From assembly GCA_049599735.1 (NCBI GenBank), contig JBMYOX010000022.1, positions 1 through 44,454 of the forward strand: a stretch of 44,454 nt of DNA, read 5' to 3'. Source of the DNA: Pontibacterium sp049599735. GTDB lineage: Bacteria > Pseudomonadota > Gammaproteobacteria > Pseudomonadales > Balneatricaceae. The position numbers were made by a program, and so were the translations under genes. The notes under the pieces were generated by a model. It had not been told where the DNA came from. It searched no databases and worked only from the letters and a program-made list of their open reading frames with translations. Below are positions 34,411-43,738 of this stretch, piece by piece (positions within the stretch are counted from its first letter, which is position 1; every line of letters starts with the position of its first letter).

Positions 34411-34479
34411 ACTTTATCAAACAATCAAGAATGAGCGACTGGCCGGTTTAAGAAAGTAAATATAAAAGGGAATTTAGTT

Positions 34480-34659
34480 ATGAAGCAGCCACAGTGTCCG
34501 CACTGCCAATCCTATGCCCTGTTACGTATTAAACGTACAACATTATTAAAATTCCGCTACCCCAACTCCCGGCGATACCGCTGTCACGAATGCACAACCA
34601 GCCTGCTGATTAACAAAACAGGTCAGATTATGCATAGTAAAGACACAAAATTTGCCTGA
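34480..34659 (+). CDS. Zinc-ribbon microprotein of unknown function
   Basis: A 59-residue, strongly basic protein with two CxxC pairs, CPHC (6-9) and CHEC (35-38), spaced as in a zinc ribbon; the residues between are rich in Arg and Lys (RIKRTTLLKFRYPNSRR). It may bind nucleic acid or act as a small regulator. The ATG follows AAAAGGG at nine bases, a good ribosome site. It stands alone: 144 bases from rsmC and about 100 before the YciC-like gene, with its own putative operator. I do not recognise a named family. Confidence 0.75.
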   Translation: MKQPQCPHCQSYALLRIKRTTLLKFRYPNSRRYRCHECTTSLLINKTGQIMHSKDTKFA

Positions 34660-34760
34660 ATCGGTTTATTTTATAGTATTAAAGTTGTCGTCTTAATATC
34701 AATCCGGTTACCCTTACGCTTTTACTTATGCGCTTATTGCCCCAGGCGGTAAGCACCAAT

Positions 34761-35471
34761 ATGGTTAACCGCAGATCGCTATCAATGCCTCAACTACCAC
34801 TGGAATACATTCGCCAGGCTCTGTATTTTTTCCGCAGCCATTTCTCTATGGTGGTACGAATACAGCTACCCTTTCTTTTACTGATTAATGTGCTGGCATT
34901 ACTGGCTGACACATCCTTCGACAGTCAGTCTGAAAGCTTCAGCACGATGGTCGCAGGCCTTACCCTGCTCAACGTAACGCTGATGCCCATCTATATGGCT
35001 GCTACTATCTTTTATTTTGGCTCAGTGGTAAAAAACCAGCCGCTTACCGCAGGACAAGCTTTGTTGCTGGGCCTGACGCGCTGGCGAGCCTTGCTGCTGG
35101 TTTATGCACTCTCTGCCTTTGCCGTCTTCAGCGGTTTATTATTTCTGGTTATTCCCGGCATTTTTATCCTGATTCGTTTAGGCTTTGCTGATTATATCTG
35201 TGTCGCAGAGCAAAAAGGCCCGCTGGATGCGCTAAAGGAAAGCTGGGAGCGTTCTGAACCCTGGTTCTGGACATTACTGAATGGCCTGGCCATTCTCTTT
35301 GTGATTGTGACGGGTACGGAAATGCTGCTGGAACTACTGCTTGAAAAAATCGGGCTGTTAAATGCACCTGTCAGCGCACTGATTAATATGTTTTTTGGCC
35401 TGCTCAATACGGCATTAACCGTTTATGGCTTCAGGGTGTATTGCATTGCACAGGAAGAAACACCTGGGTAA
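34761..35471 (+). CDS. YciC-like (UPF0259) inner-membrane protein
   Basis: Predicted polytopic membrane protein with about six helices (near 29-45, 60-85, 100-125, 128-150, 175-200 and 205-230 in this numbering). The N-terminal LEYIRQALYFFRSHF and the central VVxPGIFI-type segment resemble the YciC/UPF0259 family of unknown function. The start is unclear: ATG 34761 has AGGCGGT upstream and gives 236 aa; ATG 34728 and ATG 34785 are in frame, and the family match begins near 34785. It ends at a bidirectional terminator shared with pnp. Confidence 0.7.
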   Translation: MVNRRSLSMPQLPLEYIRQALYFFRSHFSMVVRIQLPFLLLINVLALLADTSFDSQSESFSTMVAGLTLLNVTLMPIYMAATIFYFGSVVKNQPLTAGQALLLGLTRWRALLLVYALSAFAVFSGLLFLVIPGIFILIRLGFADYICVAEQKGPLDALKESWERSEPWFWTLLNGLAILFVIVTGTEMLLELLLEKIGLLNAPVSALINMFFGLLNTALTVYGFRVYCIAQEETPG

Positions 35472-35520
35472 AGCAAAACGACAATCTGCTGCCAGGCCTG
35501 TTACACCGAAAAACAGCCAC

Positions 35521-35547
35521 AAAAAAACCCGCATTTGCGGGTTTTTT
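35521..35547. terminator. Bidirectional terminator between YciC-like gene and pnp
   Basis: CCCGCA/TGCGGG stem with seven A before and six T after, so it can end both the plus-strand membrane gene and the minus-strand pnp transcript. Confidence 0.9.
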
Positions 35548-35566
35548 ATCTTCAGATCAGCAATAC

Positions 35567-37669
35567 TCAGCTAACCGCATCATCCGCTTCCAGATCACGC
35601 ATAGACAGCTTAATACGGCCGCGCTGATCAACATCCAGCACTTTAACCTTCACGATATCATCCAGCTTCACGTAGTCAGCCACTTTCTCAATGCGCTTGT
35701 TGGCAACCTGAGAAATGTGAACCAGACCATCTTTACCCGGCAGGATATTAACAAAAGCACCGAAGTCTTCGATACGAACCACTTTACCTTCGTAAATCTG
35801 GCCAACTTCAGCTTCAGCCGTGATCGCTTTCACACGCTCGATGGCATCTTTAGCACGCAGCTTATTATCAGCGTAGATACGTACCGTACCGTCATCATCG
35901 ATATCGATCATGGCACCGGTCTCTTCAGTCAGAGCACGGATGGTTGCGCCACCTTTACCGATCAGATCACGGATTTTCTCCGGATTGATCTTCAGCTGAG
36001 TCATCGCAGGTGCATTGTCCGGCAGTTCAGGACGTGCGTAACCGATGACTTTAGCCATTTCACCCAGGATATGTTTACGCGCCTGGTAAGCCTGCTCCAA
36101 AGCGATTTCCATAATCTCTTCGGTGATACCGGTGATCTTGATATCCATCTGCAGGGCAGTGATACCTTCGCCTGTACCGGCTACTTTAAAGTCCATATCA
36201 CCCAGATGATCTTCGTCACCCAGAATATCGGTCAGCACCGCAAAGCGCTCGCCTTCTTTAACCAGACCCATTGCGATACCCGCAACCGGTGCTTTCAGCG
36301 GTACACCTGCATCCATCATGGACAGGGACGCACCACAAACAGACGCCATAGAGCTGGAACCGTTGGATTCCGTAATTTCAGAGACGATACGGATGGTGTA
36401 CGGGAATTCTTCCTGCGTTGGCAGAACCGCTGCCACACCACGACGCGCCAGACGCCCGTGACCAATTTCACGACGACCTGCACCCATCATACGACCACAC
36501 TCGCCTACGGAATACGGAGGGAAGTTGTAATGCAGCATGAACGGGTCTTTACGCTCGCCTTCGATCGCATCAATAATCTGCTGATCACGGCTGGTGCCCA
36601 GTGTGGTGGTCACGATCGCCTGAGTTTCACCACGGGTGAACAAAGCAGAACCGTGTGTGCCTTTCAGCATATCGATATCAACGTTGATAGCACGAACCGT
36701 TTTGCTGTCACGACCATCGATACGCGGCTCACCATTAACGATGCGACTACGAACGATTGATTTTTCCAGAGAACTGAAGACACCTTCGACTTCTTTAGCC
36801 GATGCCTGACCTTCCTCGTTACCCGCGATTGCATCAACCGCCTGCGTACGCAATGCACTCAGTGTATCCTGACGTTTCAGCTTGTCAGCCACCTGGTAAG
36901 CTTCTTCAATGCCTGCGCCTACAGCTTCAGTCACTTGTGCAATCAGTGCTTCATTTTTCTCAGCAGCCTGCCATTCCCAAACCGGCTTACCGGCTTCAGC
37001 AACCAACTCATTGATTGCCGTTACTGCAACCTGCATTTCCTGATGCGCGAACAGTACAGCACCCAGCATTTCATCTTCGGTGAGCTCCTGTGCTTCGGAC
37101 TCAACCATCAATACCGCGTCTTTAGTACCGGCAACCACCATGTTCAGCTCTGAGGTTTCCAGGGCTTCATACGTTGGGTTCAGCAGGTAGCCATCAGCTT
37201 CAGTGAAGCCAACACGTGCACAACCAATAGGGCCCTGGAAAGGGATACCGGAGATTGCCAGTGCCGCAGAGGTACCAATCATGGCAGCGATATCAGGATC
37301 GTTCACTTTATCCGCAGACATGACCGTACAAACAACCTGTACTTCATTCATGTAGCCTTTAGGGAACAACGGACGGATAGGACGGTCGATCAGGCGGGAT
37401 GTCAGTGTTTCTTTTTCTGACGGGCGGGCTTCACGCTTAAAGAAACCACCAGGGATGCGGCCAACCGCGTAGTATTTTTCCTGGTAATGCACAGACAGTG
37501 GGAAGAACCCCTGACCTTCTTTAGCGACTTTTGCGCCTACAACGGTACACAGAACCTGTACACCACCCATAGTTACAACAACAGAACCGGTTGCCTGACG
37601 GGCAACACGGCCGGTTTCCAGGGTCACTTCATGCTGACCAAACTGGAACGTTTTGGTAATTGCTTGCAC
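35567..37669 (-). CDS. pnp: Polyribonucleotide nucleotidyltransferase (PNPase)
   Basis: 3'-5' phosphorolytic exoribonuclease and degradosome component. Two RNase PH domains (about 1-210 and 310-540) flank a helical linker. The second carries GRREIGHGRLARR near 400-412 and the catalytic aspartates in VLTDILGDEDHLGDMDFK near 480-497. The KH domain has RDLIGKGGATI near 560-570 and the S1 domain has GKVVRIEDFGAFV near 627-639. At 700 aa it is full length. The start is GTG at 37669 behind GAGG. The leader contains a long hairpin, as expected for the RNase III-dependent self-control known for E. coli pnp. Confidence 0.98.
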   Translation of the reverse strand: MQAITKTFQFGQHEVTLETGRVARQATGSVVVTMGGVQVLCTVVGAKVAKEGQGFFPLSVHYQEKYYAVGRIPGGFFKREARPSEKETLTSRLIDRPIRPLFPKGYMNEVQVVCTVMSADKVNDPDIAAMIGTSAALAISGIPFQGPIGCARVGFTEADGYLLNPTYEALETSELNMVVAGTKDAVLMVESEAQELTEDEMLGAVLFAHQEMQVAVTAINELVAEAGKPVWEWQAAEKNEALIAQVTEAVGAGIEEAYQVADKLKRQDTLSALRTQAVDAIAGNEEGQASAKEVEGVFSSLEKSIVRSRIVNGEPRIDGRDSKTVRAINVDIDMLKGTHGSALFTRGETQAIVTTTLGTSRDQQIIDAIEGERKDPFMLHYNFPPYSVGECGRMMGAGRREIGHGRLARRGVAAVLPTQEEFPYTIRIVSEITESNGSSSMASVCGASLSMMDAGVPLKAPVAGIAMGLVKEGERFAVLTDILGDEDHLGDMDFKVAGTGEGITALQMDIKITGITEEIMEIALEQAYQARKHILGEMAKVIGYARPELPDNAPAMTQLKINPEKIRDLIGKGGATIRALTEETGAMIDIDDDGTVRIYADNKLRAKDAIERVKAITAEAEVGQIYEGKVVRIEDFGAFVNILPGKDGLVHISQVANKRIEKVADYVKLDDIVKVKVLDVDQRGRIKLSMRDLEADDAVS

Positions 37670-37745
37670 GATATCTATTCCTCAGTGCGTTTACTTTGAT
37701 TAAACCGTTGCCTGAAGAAAATCCATCATGCCGTCAAAAAAGCCA

Positions 37746-37795
37746 GTACTCAGTTGTGCTCTTTTTATCTGAGGTACAAAAACACAAGTGAGTAC
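37746..37795 (-). promoter_or_regulatory. Long stem-loop in the pnp leader
   Basis: GTACTCAGTTGTG (37746-37758) pairs with CACAAGTGAGTAC (37783-37795) with one mismatch. TTTTT (37762-37766) pairs with AAAAA (37778-37782) above a three-base bulge. The stem of about 17 pairs lies 77 bases upstream of the pnp start. It is a candidate RNase III site for PNPase autoregulation, inferred by analogy with E. coli. Confidence 0.6.
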
Positions 37796-37853
37796 GGGCC
37801 GGACGATTAGAATTCAGCAGGGTCAGGCCAGTTTTTTATACAGTCATGCCACC

Positions 37854-37887
37854 AATAAAACTGAGGCCATACAATGTATGGCCTCAG
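37854..37887 (-). terminator. rpsO terminator
   Basis: CTGAGGCCATACA and TGTATGGCCTCAG form a near-perfect palindromic stem, followed on the minus strand by TTTTATT. It lies nine bases after the rpsO stop. In E. coli the equivalent site allows partial read-through into pnp. Confidence 0.9.
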
Positions 37888-37895
37888 AAAACATC

Positions 37896-38165
37896 TTAGC
37901 GACGCAGACCCAGACGTTTGATCAGCTCAAGATAGCGATCAGCATCTTTCTTTTTCAGGTAGTCCAGCAGCTTACGACGCTGGTTAACCATGCGAATCAG
38001 GCCACGACGTGAATGGTGGTCGTGTTTGTTCGCTTTGAAGTGACCCTGCAAACCTTCAATGTTTGCAGTCAGCAGTGCTACCTGTACTTCCGGGGAGCCT
38101 GTATCACCTTCGCCACGCGCAAAGTCGTTTACAATCTGTGCTTTCTTTTCTACTGCTAATGCCAT
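37896..38165 (-). CDS. rpsO: 30S ribosomal protein S15
   Basis: Primary 16S rRNA-binding protein of the small subunit platform. The 89 residues match the family end to end, including GDTGSPEVQVALLT near 22-35, the HHSRRGL turn near 46-52, and DYLKKKDADRYLELIKRLGLRR at the C-terminus (given here in part). Placed between truB and pnp as in most gammaproteobacteria. The 123-base leader may hold the S15 translational operator; a short stem CAGCC-TGA-GGCTG lies at 38192-38204. Confidence 0.98.
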   Translation of the reverse strand: MALAVEKKAQIVNDFARGEGDTGSPEVQVALLTANIEGLQGHFKANKHDHHSRRGLIRMVNQRRKLLDYLKKKDADRYLELIKRLGLRR

Positions 38166-38288
38166 GATGCGTTCTCCAAAAAATATGCAAACAGCCTGAG
38201 GCTGCCGGATTAATAAGACACGATGTACCGAGCATATTTTCAGTACAACGCCACAGCGGCTAAACGACCCAGATCGCTTAACCGATAT

Positions 38289-39257
38289 TTATAAAACTTC
38301 GGGCTGCTCAGATGCAATCAGTCGCGTCGGGCGTAAAACGCCTTCCGCATCAATTTCTGCCACACCTAAGAAGCGTGCCTGCCCACTGCTGAACAAGAGC
38401 ACCTGCGGGGTCGGTGTAAATTCCGCTAACCTGATACGCTGACCAAAGCCAATACGTGTAACATTTTCGTCACTCAGCTCCAGCACAGGCGCATTTTCCA
38501 GCGCAGTCCACGGCGGCAATAATACCTTATCCAAACGGGCTTGTATGCTATTTATACTTTCCTCAGGTGTCTCTGGCGCAGCCAGCACTTCAGCCTGATC
38601 CAGGGTCATCATGCCATCGGATTTATAGGGCCCGGCTTCCAGGCGGTGCAGCATTTTCACATGTGCCCCACAGCCCAGCAACAAACCTAAATCTTCAACA
38701 ATTGAACGGATATAAGTGCCCTTTGAACAAAACACCTCAAGGTCGACTTCATCACCCCGAAACCCTGTCATCCGGATTTCATAGATAGTCACCTGACGGG
38801 CTTTGACTTCAACTTTAATACCCTGACGGGCAAGTTTGTAAAGCGGCTGACCATTAAACTTAAGCGCGGAAAACATGGAGGGTACTTGCTCGATCTCACC
38901 GGTAAAGTGAGCTTCAAGCAATGACTGGATACGCTCCGGCGTTACATCATCAGCCACGGGCAAACGCTCAATGACTTCTCCATCTGCATCACTGGAATCC
39001 GTACGGACGCCCAGTTTTGCCGTGGTAATGTAACGTTTATCAGCATCCAGCAGGAAGTGAGAAAACTTGGTAGCTTCACCCAGACAGATGGGCAACAAAC
39101 CCGTTGCCAGAGGATCAAGCGCACCGGTATGCCCCGCTTTTGCTGCACCGTAAAGGCGTTTTATCCTTTGCAGTGCTGCATTAGAGGACAGACCGGCCGG
39201 TTTGTTAAGCAAAAAGATACCGTCGATCGCGCGACCACGATTACGTCTTCGCGACAC
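38289..39257 (-). CDS. truB: tRNA pseudouridine(55) synthase
   Basis: Makes pseudouridine 55 in the T-loop of tRNAs. The catalytic aspartate is D48 in GHTGALDPLATGLLP. Other family segments are LLNKPAGLSSN near 16-26, YKLARQG near 130-137 and CSKGTYIRSI near 170-180. A C-terminal PUA-like region covers about 250-320. The length of 322 aa is normal. It starts three bases after rbfA, so the two are translated together. Confidence 0.97.
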   Translation of the reverse strand: MSRRRNRGRAIDGIFLLNKPAGLSSNAALQRIKRLYGAAKAGHTGALDPLATGLLPICLGEATKFSHFLLDADKRYITTAKLGVRTDSSDADGEVIERLPVADDVTPERIQSLLEAHFTGEIEQVPSMFSALKFNGQPLYKLARQGIKVEVKARQVTIYEIRMTGFRGDEVDLEVFCSKGTYIRSIVEDLGLLLGCGAHVKMLHRLEAGPYKSDGMMTLDQAEVLAAPETPEESINSIQARLDKVLLPPWTALENAPVLELSDENVTRIGFGQRIRLAEFTPTPQVLLFSSGQARFLGVAEIDAEGVLRPTRLIASEQPEVL

Positions 39258-39260
39258 GGA

Positions 39261-39653
39261 TTACTCCTCGTCCTGATCTTTGGTATTTTCAAGACGTACG
39301 GCACTTTCTATCAAACCGTGCAAATGACGACCACGCGCCACACTTTCATCAAAATGAAAACGCAGAGAGGGCATCACCCGAAGCTTGATATTACGTGCCA
39401 GCGCACCGCGTAAGAAACCGGCAGCGTTATTAAGCACCGCCAGTGATTCTTTTAGTGCTGTTGCTTCATCCTGACCACCCAATGGCAGAACAGTGACATA
39501 GACATCCGCATAACCAAGATCTTTGGCTACACGTACATGACTGATGGTCACCATGCCAACACGCGGGTCTTTAATTTCCAACTGGATCAGCTGAGCCAGG
39601 TCGCGTTGCACCTGGTCAGCTATCCGTTGTGTACGACTATATTCTTGAGCCAT
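39261..39653 (-). CDS. rbfA: 30S ribosome-binding factor A
   Basis: Assembly factor that matures the 5' end of 16S rRNA and supports cold growth. The 130-aa protein has the KH-like fold, with SRTQRIADQVQRDLAQLI at the N-terminus (part quoted) and the conserved KDPRVGMVTISHV and LRVMPSLRFHFDES. Nine bases separate it from infB and three from truB. Its position inside nusA-infB-rbfA-truB is the standard one. Confidence 0.97.
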   Translation of the reverse strand: MAQEYSRTQRIADQVQRDLAQLIQLEIKDPRVGMVTISHVRVAKDLGYADVYVTVLPLGGQDEATALKESLAVLNNAAGFLRGALARNIKLRVMPSLRFHFDESVARGRHLHGLIESAVRLENTKDQDEE

Positions 39654-39662
39654 ATCTACCTG

Positions 39663-42182
39663 TTAAAGCGTGCGTTGTACTTCGATAGTGTCGAAGACTT
39701 CGATCTGGTCACCGACTTTAACGTCATTGTAGTTCTTAACGCCGATACCACACTCCATGCCCTGACGGACTTCGGAGACAACCTCTTTAAAGCGACGCAG
39801 GGATTCCAGCTCACCTTCGTAGATCACTACGTTATCACGCAACACGCGGATACGTTTATTACGGAACATGGTACCTTCGGTAACCATACAGCCCGCAACC
39901 AGACCAATCTTCGGTGAACGGAAAACATCACGTACCTGTGCAATACCCACAATCTGCTCGCGATATTCAGGGGAGAGCAGACCACCCATCGCCTGTTTAA
40001 CATCATCGATAATATTGTAGATAACGCTGTAGTAACGCAGCTCGATACCTTCACGCTCAATCACAGCTCTCGCCTGCACATCCGCACGGACGTTAAAGCC
40101 AATCACCAGCGCAGAAGAAGCAACCGCTAGGTTCGCATCCGTTTCCGCGATGCCACCGACACCACTGGAAACAATATTCACTTTCACTTCTTCGGTCGAG
40201 AGATCTTCCAGTGCCTGGGTCAGGGCTTCCAAAGAACCCCGTACGTCAGCCTTCAGCACAATGTTCAGCGACTTAACATCACCGGCCTGCATGTTGGCAA
40301 ACAGATTTTCCAGCTTGGAAGCCTGCTGGCGTGCCAGCTTAACTTCACGGTATTTGCCCTGACGGAAGAGCGCAACTTCACGTGCTTTCTTCTCGTTGGT
40401 GACCATGGTGAACTCATCACCGGCACCCGGTGTACCATCCAGGCCAAGAATTTCGACCGGAATAGCAGGCCCGGCAGAATCAACCGGCTTACCGTTTTCA
40501 TCCATCATCGCACGGACACGGCCATAGTGCAGACCTGCCAGCACGATATCGCCTTTGCGCAGCGTACCGTTCTGTACCAGCAGCGTCGCTACAGGGCCGC
40601 GACCTTTATCCAGTCGGGACTCAACCACCACACCTTGTGCCGGTGCAGAAGGTGCAGCCGTCAGCTCCAGAACTTCCGACTGCAGCAACAGGGCTTCGAT
40701 CAGCGCATCAATGCCTTCACCTGTTTTGGCTGAAACGTTGATGAACATAACATCACCGCCCCATTCCTCAGGGATAACATCACGCTGTGCCAGTTCGTTT
40801 TTAACACGATCCGGATCGGCATCTTCTTTATCAACTTTGTTGACCGCAACCACCAGAGGTACACCTGCGGCTTTTGCATGCTGAACCGCTTCTTCGGTCT
40901 GAGGCATCACACCATCATCGGCTGCAACCACCAGGATAACAATATCGGTCAGTTTCGCACCACGAGCACGCATCGCGGTAAAGGCCGCGTGTCCCGGTGT
41001 ATCCAGGAAAGTCACCATGCCGTTATCGGTTTCTACATGGTAAGCACCGATATGCTGCGTGATACCACCGGATTCACCGGCTGCAACACGGGTGGTACGA
41101 ATGTAGTCAAGCAGGGATGTTTTACCATGGTCAACGTGACCCATTACAGTCACAACAGGGGCACGACCTTCCTGCTCACCCTGAGCCTGCTGAATGCTTT
41201 CCAGCAACGCCTCTTCCACTGCATTTTCCTGCATTGGCTTAGGTGTGTGACCCATCTCTTCAACAACCAGTACAGCGGTATCCTGATCAATGACCTGGTT
41301 GATGGTGGCCATAGCCCCCATCTTAAACATCACCTTAATCACCTCTGCCGCTTTAACATTCATCTTCCTGGCAAGTTCTGCCACGGTCAGGCTTTCAGGA
41401 ACGTTAACTTCCATTACCTTAGTCGCAGTCGGCTCGGTGAAACCATGCAGGTTATTTTTCTGAGCAGTACGCGCACCACGGGCATTTTTGTTGCGGCTAA
41501 GCTTGCCACCACGACGATCCTGGCCCTTAGACTCAAAACGACCACCTTTACCTTTGCCGCCGCCTGGTTTTTTATCCGGGCCACGACCTGGCTTTTTCTT
41601 ACGATCATCGGCAGCAGGTGCTGCAGCCCGGGGACGAGCCACTTCAGCAGCCGGTGCCGCTTTGGGTGCTGGTTTCGGTGCCGCCGGTTGAGCAGGCGCT
41701 GCAGCTGCCTGCGCTTTTTTAGCTGCTTCAGCCGCTTCAGCCGCCGCTTTTGCTGCGGCTTCCTGTTCCAGACGTGCTTTTTCAGCAGCTTCAGCCTGTA
41801 AACGTGCTTCTTCTGCCGCACGCGCTTCTGCCTGAGCCTGAGCGGCTTTTTCAGCATCCGCAGTATCTTCAACCGTATCACGCTTCACATAAGTACGTTT
41901 TTTCCGCACTTCAACGTTAACGGTTTTTTTCTTTCCGGACGCCCCTGCTACTTTCAGTGTTGAGGTTGTTTTTCGCTTAAGCGTGATTTTTGTGGGTTCA
42001 CCGTCTTCTGCGGCTTCACCATGGCTGCGTTTCAGAAACGCCAGCAGCGCCTGACGTTCATTTTCAGAAACGCCCGACTCCTGATTTTTACCATTAATGC
42101 CCGCTTCCTGCATCTGCGTCAGCAAACGCTCAACGGAAACACCAACCACATCGGCAAGTTGTTTGACTGTTACTTCTGCCAT
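39663..42182 (-). CDS. infB: Translation initiation factor IF-2
   Basis: GTPase that brings fMet-tRNA to the 30S subunit. The N-terminus (1-50) has the IF2-N fold. A long, low-complexity Ala/Lys/Glu-rich linker (about 100-235) follows, then a second IF2-N domain (about 260-320). The G domain begins near 340 with GHVDHGKTSLLDY; DTPGHAAFT and NKVDK give G3 and G4. Domains II-IV follow, ending in VGDQIEVFDTIEVQRTL. The length of 839 aa is typical. It is 29 bases after nusA. An in-frame internal start for a shorter isoform, as in E. coli, was not resolved. Confidence 0.98.
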   Translation of the reverse strand: MAEVTVKQLADVVGVSVERLLTQMQEAGINGKNQESGVSENERQALLAFLKRSHGEAAEDGEPTKITLKRKTTSTLKVAGASGKKKTVNVEVRKKRTYVKRDTVEDTADAEKAAQAQAEARAAEEARLQAEAAEKARLEQEAAAKAAAEAAEAAKKAQAAAAPAQPAAPKPAPKAAPAAEVARPRAAAPAADDRKKKPGRGPDKKPGGGKGKGGRFESKGQDRRGGKLSRNKNARGARTAQKNNLHGFTEPTATKVMEVNVPESLTVAELARKMNVKAAEVIKVMFKMGAMATINQVIDQDTAVLVVEEMGHTPKPMQENAVEEALLESIQQAQGEQEGRAPVVTVMGHVDHGKTSLLDYIRTTRVAAGESGGITQHIGAYHVETDNGMVTFLDTPGHAAFTAMRARGAKLTDIVILVVAADDGVMPQTEEAVQHAKAAGVPLVVAVNKVDKEDADPDRVKNELAQRDVIPEEWGGDVMFINVSAKTGEGIDALIEALLLQSEVLELTAAPSAPAQGVVVESRLDKGRGPVATLLVQNGTLRKGDIVLAGLHYGRVRAMMDENGKPVDSAGPAIPVEILGLDGTPGAGDEFTMVTNEKKAREVALFRQGKYREVKLARQQASKLENLFANMQAGDVKSLNIVLKADVRGSLEALTQALEDLSTEEVKVNIVSSGVGGIAETDANLAVASSALVIGFNVRADVQARAVIEREGIELRYYSVIYNIIDDVKQAMGGLLSPEYREQIVGIAQVRDVFRSPKIGLVAGCMVTEGTMFRNKRIRVLRDNVVIYEGELESLRRFKEVVSEVRQGMECGIGVKNYNDVKVGDQIEVFDTIEVQRTL

Positions 42183-42211
42183 TCCGGGTTCTCCTATTCC
42201 GTCGGCCCGTG

Positions 42212-43702
42212 TTATTCCTGATCCGCAAACCAGGGAGCACGTGCTGTCATAATTAATTCAGCTGCTTTTTCTTCACCCAGACCTTCCACATCGAGCAGAT
42301 CTTCCACAGCCTGCTCAGCCAGATCTTCCATTGTGATAATGCCTTTAGCAGCCAGCAGATAGGCGAGGTGACGGTCCATACCGTCCATCTCCAGCAGATC
42401 CTCAGCAGGTTCTGCTTTATCCAGCTGTTCTTCACTGGCAATCGCCAGGTTCAGCAGGGCATCTTTCGCACGGGTACGCAGCTCATCTACGATATCTTCG
42501 TCGAAGCCATCGATTTCAAGCATCTCTTCCACCGGAACATAAGCCACTTCTTCCAGGGTCGTGAAACCTTCTTCTAACAGAATTTCTGCCACATCCTGAT
42601 CAACATCCAGATGCTCCATAAAGGATTCAAGCACAGAGCCTGTTTCGTTCTGTTGTTTCTCTGCGACATCTTCTTCCGTCATAACATTCAGCTGCCAGCC
42701 AGTCAGCTCAGCAGCCAGCCGAACGTTTTGTCCGCTTCGGCCAATCGCCATAGCCAGCGCCTCTTCAGCAACCGCCACATCCATCGAATGGGTTTCTTCA
42801 TCGATAATGATTGAAGCCACTTCAGCAGGTGACATCGCGTTAATCACCAGCTGCGCCGGGTTATCATCCCAAAGAATGATATCAACACGCTCGCCACCCA
42901 GCTCATTAGAGACTGCCTGGACACGTGAGCCGCGCATACCCACACAGGCACCTATCGGATCAATACGACCATCGTTGGTTTTAACGGCAATTTTAGCACG
43001 CGAGCCCGAATCCCGGGCAGCCGCACGAATTTCAATCACCTCTTCAGAAATTTCAGGCACTTCGATGCGGAACAACTCTATCAGCATCTCATTGCAGGTG
43101 CGGCTTAACACCAGCTGAGGGCCCCGGCCTTCAGCGCGCACTTCCAGCAGGATCGCACGGATACGATCACCCATGCGGAACGCTTCGCGCTGGATCAGCT
43201 GATCACGCGGCAGCATGGCTTCTGCGTTATTACCCAGATCAACAATAATATTGTCGCGTGTTACTTTCTTAACACTACCGGATAACAGCTCACCAATACG
43301 ATCCCGGTAAAGCTCAACCACTTTAGCCCGTTCTGCTTCGCGTACTTTCTGTACAATAACCTGCTTCGCCGTCTGTGCCGCAATACGGCCAAACTTCACA
43401 GATTCCACCTGCTCTTCGTAGGTGTCTCCCGGTTGCAGGTTAACATCAAGCTCAACCGCTTCTTCCAGCGTAAGCTCAGTGCCTAATGCGGGTACCGCAT
43501 CATTATCAACCACTAACCAGGTGCGGAACGTTGTGTAATCACCGCTTGTACGGTCAATTTCTACACGAACATCGGATTCTTCGTCGTAACGTTTTTTTGT
43601 TGCGGCCGCCAGAGCCACCTCAATCGCTTCAAAGATGACCTCTTTAGGCACATCTTTTTCGTTAGATACAGCTTCTGCAACCAACAGAATTTCTTTAGTC
43701 AT
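42212..43702 (-). CDS. nusA: Transcription termination/antitermination factor NusA
   Basis: RNA polymerase-bound factor for pausing, termination and antitermination. Domains in order: N-terminal polymerase-binding domain (1-130), S1 (about 135-200), KH1 and KH2 (about 205-345, with DPIGACVGMRGSRVQAV and AIGRSGQNVRLA), and two acidic repeats (about 365-490), as in gammaproteobacteria. The length of 496 aa is normal. It is 36 bases after rimP and 29 before infB. Confidence 0.98.
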   Translation of the reverse strand: MTKEILLVAEAVSNEKDVPKEVIFEAIEVALAAATKKRYDEESDVRVEIDRTSGDYTTFRTWLVVDNDAVPALGTELTLEEAVELDVNLQPGDTYEEQVESVKFGRIAAQTAKQVIVQKVREAERAKVVELYRDRIGELLSGSVKKVTRDNIIVDLGNNAEAMLPRDQLIQREAFRMGDRIRAILLEVRAEGRGPQLVLSRTCNEMLIELFRIEVPEISEEVIEIRAAARDSGSRAKIAVKTNDGRIDPIGACVGMRGSRVQAVSNELGGERVDIILWDDNPAQLVINAMSPAEVASIIIDEETHSMDVAVAEEALAMAIGRSGQNVRLAAELTGWQLNVMTEEDVAEKQQNETGSVLESFMEHLDVDQDVAEILLEEGFTTLEEVAYVPVEEMLEIDGFDEDIVDELRTRAKDALLNLAIASEEQLDKAEPAEDLLEMDGMDRHLAYLLAAKGIITMEDLAEQAVEDLLDVEGLGEEKAAELIMTARAPWFADQE

Positions 43703-43738
43703 GCGCCTTCTGCCTCGCCCAATATCCCGGATTCACTG

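Noticed and set aside
35441..36760. 439-codon frame on the plus strand opposite pnp
   Set aside because: It lies antisense to the clearly conserved pnp gene, has no ribosome site, and its composition (many His, Thr, Gln) is that of a complement of a coding strand.
40878..41801. 307-codon frame opposite infB
   Set aside because: Complement of the Ala/Lys-rich IF-2 linker and G domain. Runs of Ser/Cys/Phe/Arg are artefacts of the repeat-rich sense strand.
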